DNA of 64,000 nucleotides from Branchiostoma floridae (lineage: Eukaryota > Chordata > Leptocardii > Amphioxiformes > Branchiostomatidae). Below, piece after piece: positions 37,601 to 47,200 of this stretch. The position numbers and the translations under genes are program-made. Numbering within the stretch: position 1 is the stretch's first letter; each line of letters starts with the position of its first letter. The notes under the pieces were generated by a model that worked only from the letters and a program-made list of their open reading frames with translations, was not told the DNA's origin and ran no database searches. The DNA is taken from positions 13,793,503-13,857,502 of the forward strand of contig NC_049995.1 in the NCBI RefSeq assembly GCF_000003815.2, written 5' to 3'.

Positions 37601-40600
37601 TATACTCAAGCTAATGAGAAGACCGTGGCCTGGCTGCAGTACTAGCACGGAACGATATGATGATGATGATGACCTGTACTTAGCTTGTTAGAGAGCATAA
37701 ATGTACAATAAAGGTCTTCATTTACTCATTCATTAAAAGCTTTCAAAATAAGGCAGTTACAAATAGGTTTACGTTTACAGTGATTTCATCTAAAGTTTAG
37801 TATACAACTGGTATATACATTTCACATCTCTTACCTGGAAATTGAACCTCTTCCCATCGAAAGTTGTATAGTGAGGGTCTCCCCACGCAGAGCATGTCAC
37901 TCTGTCTGTGTTAATACATGAACAACAGATTATGAAACACGTGGCCCCAAATCTATCAAATATTCACAAAGGTACCATGAAAGAAGGAAATTACTCCTAG
38001 AAATCTACCCCCTCAAAAAAAAGTCAAATATGGAAGAGAGATATGAATTACCTCCACATAAGGTGTCTCCCAGGCACTCGTTTCCAATGTTCGTCAATCC
38101 CGAGTTAACAGCTGTAAAACATCAGCAGTGATGACTTTGTAGAATACTGCCTCATCTGTAGGAAACAGCTACCAAAACATCGGCTAGCGGTACTACATTT
38201 TTATTCAGCTACAAATAATTTCAGCGGTGAAGGTTAGAGTATAATATTGAACTTTTAACAGTTATATGAATACATAATTGGGATTTCAAAATTTCACGCG
38301 AAGAATGACCTACATATCCATACAATTCATTCAGTCCTTCTCGAGTTATGCTATTCATCCACACGCATTCATGTACAAACATACATGTACACGCACACAT
38401 ACAAACGCTACCGATAACATAACCTTCTAGCGAAGGTGATTATTCAGATTCCTCTGTATTTAGGATGCTGTATGTACCTGGTGGCGCTGCTGTGGTTGCG
38501 GGCTTCACGGTTGTAGTGGTGACGGTATCTGAAACAAAATAAAGGTGAAGTCAAACCTTTCCAACTGTTACGATAGCGGAGGAGAAGAGATCCAGGTTTC
38601 CCGGCTTGGCATCTGAAGATGTTCTCGATGACGACACCAGATCCTACATGTATGCGTTACAGTATTATCATGTATGTAAGCGCGTGTTCAATTCCGTTTC
38701 AATTCAAAATCATCAACGGTCACTGCAATCCTGTAATCTGTTAGACCTCAGTTGTATAAAAACAGTCTCGCTGTCCGCTGCACAGTTGGCAGATGGTCTG
38801 CAATTCCTTTAGGTGGTAAGGACACAAGCATTTCGGCCATGTGTGCCGCCAAAAAGTGCCACTTGGTAACACTTTCCTATGGGTCCTTATGAGACTCGTA
38901 TTCTCCACCAGATTTGGCTCTTTCGTCTTAGTTGCAGGTGATGCTACCTTCCATGTCCGTTGGTATGTTAAACATTGGCGTCGACGCATACTTTACCTTC
39001 CTTCATTAAAAGTTCTTTTCTTTCAGTTCATGCCTTATTTTGACACGGAGTTGGAGGACTTGCCACATGCAGAGGTGTATAGAATAGAAGGGAGTTAGGA
39101 TTGGACATGGACTTGACAGGGGGACGTACAGGGATGGATGTTTGGGAGATGCGAACGACATGGGTGAGGTAAAGGGGCATTATACTGGAGGGATTCTGGT
39201 CCATATGAATGCCCAGGGACGCTGGGATGGGTGAAGAGAATGGACATCATAGTTATTACGAATAATCTAACTACCCACCATTTGCAGTTTAGATAGATTT
39301 TCCCTTTCCGCATGCTTGGTCCGGGTCGATTGGAAATATCAAAATGAAAGGAACTATATCATCGTGGAGATACATGCAGATTTGTGGGAGAGGATGACTT
39401 AGATATTGCAAGGTGTGTAGTTAGCCTGTATTCGGTCTTGCCAAAGACATGGGATTGGGAAGCTGTACAAGGCCGGATATCAGGCTATCGCGTAGCTGGT
39501 CACTGAATTAAACCGCGTGCATTTATTAAATCCTCTATCTTGATCATGTCCATGCAAATCACCATGAATTTCACAAACGTCTCCAAGACGTTTCCCCATG
39601 CATAATACTGGAGCTAAATCTGTATGCTCTCGACAGAACCAAACCGCGTTAATCCAATCCACTACTTCAATCAGGTCCATGCAAAAAACTTTTCCGCATG
39701 CAGTTTGTAGTACCAGGACGTAAACTCCTTACCGCGTACACAGTCGGGAATGGGGCCGGGAGGCGCCCAGTAGCCGTTCAGACAAATGTACTCCGCGGCG
39801 GGAGGCGTGGGGAACCTGTAGCCGGCGTTACAAGCCGGCACGCACGTCTGGATCCCGAGCTGGTCGGTTCGGCACGAGGACGAGCCGTGCACGGGGGGGA
39901 CCAGTTTGGGGCAGGCCGGGGCCGACACGTTCTGATCTAGGGCTGAAGGAGGAAAGTCAAAATGTACCAAGGGTCAAGTTTACGTTAGATTTAAGAAAAG
40001 GCTTCGAAAGGATCCGATAAGTCGGTCCTGCACGAGGTCTAGCCGTGCACGGGGGCGGCTAGTTTGGGGCAGGCCGGGGCCGACACGTTCTGATCTAGGG
40101 CTGAGGGAGAAAAGTCAAAATGTATCAAGGGTCAAGTTTACGTTAGATTTAAGGGAAGACTTTGAAAGGGTCCCGAGCTGGTCGCTTCGGCACGAGGACG
40201 AGCCGTGCACGGGGGCGGCCAGTTTGGGGCAGGCCGGGGCCGACACGTTCAGAGCTAGGGCTGGGGCAGAAAAGTCAAAATGTACCAAGGGTCAAGTTTA
40301 CGTTAGATTTAAGGGAAGGCTTCCAAAGGATCCAATATTAAGAAGGTTCGGCACGAGGTCGAGCCGTGCACGGGGGCGGCCAGTTTGGGGCAGGCCGGGG
40401 CCGACACGTTCAGAGCTAGGGCTGAGGGAGAAAAGTGGGGCAAATACGGACTGAAACTTCGCAGGAAAGGGTACATATTCTGGGACTGATCAAATGTAGG
40501 TTGACGACTAGCTGTTTCAAAGGGCAAGAGTGCTATTTCATCGCAACTCAAAAGTATGGTAATGGTAATTTAGTCAAGCATGCTGGTTAAATTATACACG

Positions 40601-40731
40601 GAAAAAATAATTCATAATTCTCAAATTTAGATCAACATGATTACACACGCAAGTGCAAGCACACGCACTCCGACACACGCACACAGACACACATACAAGC
40701 ACACACATAGACACACACGCGCGCACACAGA

Positions 40732-40785
<54 letters not shown>

Positions 40786-41188
40786 CACACACCCAAAGTG
40801 AAGCAAAAGTTGTACCTTCCGACTTCCTGCAGTTCGGGTACGGTCCGGGAGGGGAGAACTGGCCGTTCACACAGACGTACTCTGCTGCTGGCGGGGACTC
40901 GAACTCGTAACCTTCCATACATGAAGGGTAGCAACGCTCCGTGCCTGTGTGGTCCGTCTGGCAGTGGTACGAACCCCAGAAGGGTGGCGGGATCTTCTCA
41001 CATTTCTGACCCGCTGGAAAAATGATTTGAAGTTTAGACTTGTATGTACATGACACGTAGAAAATGGACCTGATGGTTCAATCGTCGCTTCCAAACATGA
41101 TCATAATTCTTACCAGAAGTGGCTTAATCCTTTTAACCACAAATAACCGTAATATTGCAAACTGTGCATCTTTTTATTTACATGTAGT

Positions 41189-41230
<42 letters not shown>

Positions 41231-44200
41231 CCACGGAAAGACACACACACACACACAAACACACATAGAGAGAAAGGGAGGACTAGAGAGAAATAAAGAG
41301 GGAGTAACTCTATCAAATCAGCTCTTGAACTATATATGAAGTGCCCGACACATAGACACAAAGTTCTTACCGAACACGCAGTTAGAATAGGGCCCGGGAG
41401 GCGACCACGTCCCATCCTCACATACGTACTCCGCTGCCGGGGGTGTCTCGAACTCGAAGCCATCCATACAGGTGGGGTTGCATACACTTAAACTCACAGA
41501 CAGAGAGGCAGAGACAGAGGAAGAGGCAGAGACAGAGAGACGCAGAGAGCCACAACACTATCCAATCAGCAATATCAACAGCCTTAGCCTCTACATACAT
41601 CTGTAGACACAAAGTTCTTACCGAACACGCAGTTAGGATAAGGTCCAGGAGGTGACCACGTCCCTTCCTCACAGACGTACTCGGCTGCCGGGGGAGTCTC
41701 GAACTCGAAGCCGTCCATGCAGCTGGGGGTACAGGACATCCTGCCGAGATGGTCGATGCTGCAGCTGTAGGAACCGGACATTGGTGGGGAGATAGGGTCG
41801 CACGTCGTGGCCACTGAAATGATAACCTTCAGTTTAGGACACGGTCATATACGTGGTGGGATTGCCGTATGGTCGATAACTTAGGGCATGTGGGGGTTGG
41901 GGTGGGGGGTGAGCTTAATGCACGTGTCCTTCCTGTAAACGGCTGTCTTAGATTTTTGCCGCGGTGGTTGGTTTTGTTACAAAAACCTAAGACATCAAAA
42001 TCGTACGACGATCGCAAGGTGATTTGTGACGATATCCTAAAATCCCAACAACTAACAACTACAATTTCAACCGAAGATCCGCTACTAGGCATCAGACATA
42101 TTGGGGGAGGGAAAGTGTATCATAGAGGTTTTAGGTTTACAATATGTCACTCCGGGATAACTTGAACAAAATCTGTCTCATGGTAGGGCTTTGTTACTCT
42201 CACACACAAGGAAAAATACAAGGTTTAAATAACCAAGAAAAACACAATGCAACAAAATCTACTTCTATGAACTGGACCATGTGCAGTCACACGCGTGTCA
42301 CGGACATCAGGACTGGTCCTAACTATAGCTACCATGCAGAGAACTATCCAGGGAGGAAGAAGGTAGCCTGAGTATCATCCTCCGTAGTAACCGTTGGCTT
42401 AACGACTTTCGCTTGCAAGCGAAAGNNNNNNNNNNNNNNNNNNNNNNNNNNNNNNNNNNNNNNNNNNNNNNNNNNNNNNNNNNNNNNNNNNNNNNNNNNN
42501 NNNNNNNNNNNNNNNNNNNNNNNNNTACTACGGAGGATGATACTCAGGCTAGGAAGAAGGAGGGGTAAAGACTGGTTGAACCAAGGACGGACAGGTATGA
42601 CAGTGAAACACTATACTTCCAAAACCGAAAAGGGCGGAGAAAACTGGTTGCCAGATCTTCTGTAGTGCTCCAACTTCCAGATAGTTAGACTTAGGGAGTC
42701 TTGTGTTAAAATGTGTTGACAATATTCACGGCAAAAGACACCCAAACCTACAATGCTACAATGCTAAAAGAAACTGCTAGGGGAAAAGGGGGAGAGGGGG
42801 GGGGGGTATCTAGGGATTATGACGTCACGTTCCGCCAAACCATGCCCTGACCTTGAGATGAACTTCTTGCCCTCGCCGATGGCCTGCAGTTTGGAAACTG
42901 GTTGGTAGGTGTCCAGGTACCGACGATGGGATCGCACGTCAACACGGTAGCCGGTGTATCAAACGCGAAGCCATCTACGCACGAGCCTGTGCATGTCTTT
43001 ACCCCATCTGAGCCCATCCTACAAGAGTAGCTTCCATACACTGGTGCTAGCAAAGACGGGCATGAACCCACAGTGCTCTCCTGGATGCAGTTCGGAAAGC
43101 GGTCGGTAGGCGTCCACACACCGTCGGCGGCCGTGCACACCAGGGGTTGCGACGGGGACTGGAATACCAGGCCAGGCCAACAGGTGGCGCTACAGGTATG
43201 CGTGCCGTACCTATCCACGAAACAGTTGTAGGAGCCTCCGACTGGGGGGAGGAGCCTCGGGCAGTGGACCCGCTCTGCTTCGGCTGCCACTTTATCATCT
43301 GGACGAAAGAACACTGGTCACTCAAGAGCTGGAAAGTCATTTCTTTAATTTCAAGGTCATCGTCAGTCGGTATAACCGCCATTCAACGTAACACACCGGC
43401 TTTCTGTATCTGTATCCGAATGTGTACCCGATATAACGGATATTCGACGTAACACACCAGCTTCGCGGCGAGGCACCAGCTGGTTATATTGCACTTTGCA
43501 CATCTGACTGCAAATTCTTTTTACATTCTTTGTTTTGATATACCTGTTATATCTTTAAAACGTTCAAGGTACATAAGAGATTCTCCATTTAAAACATCAG
43601 ACCAAATTTAGAATGACCAGTATTGCAAGATAACAATTCTATTCGGTCCCCTCTAACCCCTTCTCATAGAATCACTTGGTAGTCTCCAGAAGACGTCTTG
43701 ATGGACAGAAGAAAATTTCAACGTAGGAATAGAAAACCAAGAATGGTTGTTGAATCAGATGGCTTCGCTGGCAATCGGAATACAGATTTGTCCAACAAGG
43801 AAAATTGCTACGAGTTACAAACTTTGTGAGTTGCAAATTGACTCTGTTGCCAGATAACTCTGGTGGCATATTTCTAACGTTATTCAAGAAACCCACGAAA
43901 TTAGGTAAAAACTTATCATTATAGTGAAAGTTTGTTTCAACGCCCGAGGGCTAAATGCAAGCTACGGAAAATGGTTACAGTATACGGTAGTAAGCGATTA
44001 ATTATTGTGATAAATTTAGATTTAAAAAAAAAACAAAGCACAAAACGTTATATATTAGGTTTGACTACTTTTTCGGAGATGGGGATTTGGTGGCCTCTTT
44101 AAAAGGCTCTTTTGCACCCACCCACCCACGTGTATGCCACCCTTTGCCCATCCCGGATGTGTCTCCATCTATCATCCCACCTGGCTTTACTCTTACAACA

Positions 44201-47200
44201 AAACACACAAAAAACAAGGAACATCACTTGGCACCTGATCTCCAAGCAGATTCCTGGTGCCATAAGATAGTATCAAAGCTGGTCAAGGAGTGTAGCCGGC
44301 CAGTGGAGGTCAGCTGCCTCCGGTACCAGTCTGATTCCCTTTGGCCGGCTATACTCCTGCANNNNNNNNNNNNNNNNNNNNNNNNNNNNNNNNNNNNNNN
44401 NNNNNNNNNNNNNNNNNNNNNNNNNNNNNNNNNNNNNNNNNNNNNNNNNNNNNNNNNNNNNNNATTGAGGTCACATGTGCATGGTTACAAGATGTAACTA
44501 ATGAAATGACCAATTTCTAGTTATGGACCTTCTTTTGCTTATGATAAGCTAGGAACAACAGTCAGCCACATTCAAGTTGTATGAATAATACTAATAGTAA
44601 GAAATTTTTACATCTAGGAATGTGGATCCTTTGTAACCTCATTGGGTGGTTTACACACGAGGTTAAGATTCCAAGACTACACTCAGGAGCATTCTGTTCA
44701 CACAGGTTCGCAAAGTGACTTGGCATACCCAACTGTGCCAGCAGTGTGAAAACCGCAGTATTCCCTCGCTTTGAATCATGACCAACTGGCACATTCAACA
44801 AAGTGCCCAAAAGTTTTTGAAGATACCAAAAACTTATGGCATAAAGAGGAAGGAACAAATTTCCAAATTTGTGCCAAGTGCACTCCTTGGTTTTCATAGG
44901 AACACTGACCTGTGCATTGCATAAGTCGACCTAAATTTCTGTTCACACAGTCCTGAGTTGACTCCTTAGACTTCAAGTTGACGCCGAAAACAGGTGACAC
45001 TGTGTAAACCCGGGCATTGATGCAATTCCCACTATGGCACTTTGGAAGCCAGGGAAATGTTCTGATTTTAACAGCAGAATACCATCAAATTCCAACTTTG
45101 AGAGAACAATACCTTGATTAGCGTGATCAATACCAGTAGTTCATTTGATTTGGTATATTACTTTATGGAGAATTTGTTTCGTTTGCAAACTCAATGTGTG
45201 GTGATATCACACATGCATAAAGTCACGTGTCCAGAGCCACTGCGTCAGGAGGCTGAACATTCTCCTACACAGAGACATCCAACGGCGCCAGCAAACCGCC
45301 TCTTGTCTGTACTCTGCTATCTCAACCGTCACCATCAGTTCCTGACCGCTATGCTTAAAGATTTTAATGAGCTTACCATTATATATAATATGCGAGATCA
45401 CTTTTGGAAAGTGAAAGGCCTATTCGCTGATTGGCTGACAGCTGGTTTGTGTCAACGCCCACAGGAACTGGTGGCGACGGTTGAGATAGCAGAGTACAGA
45501 CAAGATGCGGTTTGCTGGCGCCGTTGGATGTTTCTGCGTAGAATTGAGAATATTTAATAAGGCCATGTAGTTCTTTTATTCATCAGGCCATGTTGATCTA
45601 AATTGAATGAATGACATCATGTTCGAACCCAAAAACTGATGCGAGAGTGCGAATAATAAAAAAAAAAAGATTAAATTTTGTCGTCAGACATCCAGGTCAG
45701 TGTAAGTGTCACTGACGAAAGATAACAAAGGTCATCTTAATGATTAAGATATACCCTTCGTCTAAGTTAAACGTCTGAGCGTTTCAAAAATCATATCCAG
45801 TTCCTTGGCTAACTTCTACTTGGCTTAATTAAAGAAGATTTGTCCAAGGGTGGTCAGGAAGGTTGAACATATATGACTGAACACAATACATGTTATACGG
45901 AATAATACATGCAGATTCTTCATTTTGTTGTCTTTCACATCTTCTTCGTTGACTTTTATTCGATCCACGTCACATATTTGCTCATTTAGGAATGTTTTTT
46001 TAATTTTTTTATTTATTCAACATCAAAGTACAAAACAGGACAGAGAGGTAATACACTCTAGCAGTACGCTAATATTCACATCACCTCTCAAAAAAAGATA
46101 ACTGACAAGAACAAATAAATGACAATATCAAAACAAACAGTTCACAGCTATTTGTTAAAGTCAGGTTACAAGGTAGTTGCAAAACGTTTCGTATGTACAA
46201 TATATAACTGGGTTAACTGTAAGATACTGCAGTTTGTAGAATGTGACAGGAAAGGTGAACCCCTTAATAGTAGATGGATACGGGCTGATTCGGATAAACT
46301 ATTGAAGTCAAGAGTATTGCCTAGCAGGTTCTGCAGATTGCCGAAAAAATTAATTCTGTATTGTTGATATTTAGCAATGTTTTGTACGATTTAAGGCGTG
46401 GTAGATTTACTTATTACTAAGTAGAAAACTCACTTTTGCTTCAAAAACACAATATTTAAAACTATGAAAATAAGACTTACACTCTCCGGTAATAAGACTG
46501 CTGGTAGCTTTACTTTAAAGAAGGGGTGCCAAAAACGTATATCTAGATGCTGATGTATTACCAATTGGAAGTTTTGTAACGTTTTGAATTTTTGTAAAAC
46601 AATAACAAGAGGATAAAGAAAATCATAAAAACTACACGTCGCACCAGTGCAGGTTTGCGTCGCGTAGCATCTGGCACAGAGTTTAAATATCAAGCAAACT
46701 TAATCGGTAGCTTTATTTTACAGAAAGGGTGCCAAAATACGTATATCTAGATGCTGATGTATTACCAAGTTTGGAAGTTTTTAAAGGTTTGGAATTTTTG
46801 TAAAAGCATAACAAGAGGATAGAATAAAATTAGACAAAGACCACGTCGTACCAGTGCGGGTCTGGAAGTTTGGCAAGGTTTGGAATTTTGTAAAACAATA
46901 ACGAGGGGATAAAGAAAATTATGAAAATAACTACACGTCGCACCAGCGCGGGTCTGCATCGCGTGGCATCTGGGACACAGTTTAAATATCAAGCAGAATT
47001 AATTGGCCAAGAAGCAATTTGGGTAGTTTTCAATCATGTTCTGCAAATATGCAGATCCTGGTGTAGTGACGTGACCTGGTAAGAAAATGAGCTCATTGTT
47101 CTAGAGTTTCCACCACACCCTAACTCAACATTACGTTCATGATGTAGCTTCAAAAAGAAAATGACGAGATTATTTCAATGGAAGACAACAATCTACAAGA

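Noticed and set aside
40592..41056. 154-codon minus-strand frame with long CVCVCV run
   Set aside because: Only the CCP4 exon part (40,816-41,013) is real; the rest is an AC microsatellite.
44087..44497. 136-codon plus-strand frame
   Set aside because: It runs through the N gap and through a foldback element, with no domain or splice evidence.
45114..45557. 147-codon plus-strand frame and its minus-strand partner
   Set aside because: Both arise from the two arms of a long inverted repeat; no recognisable protein family.
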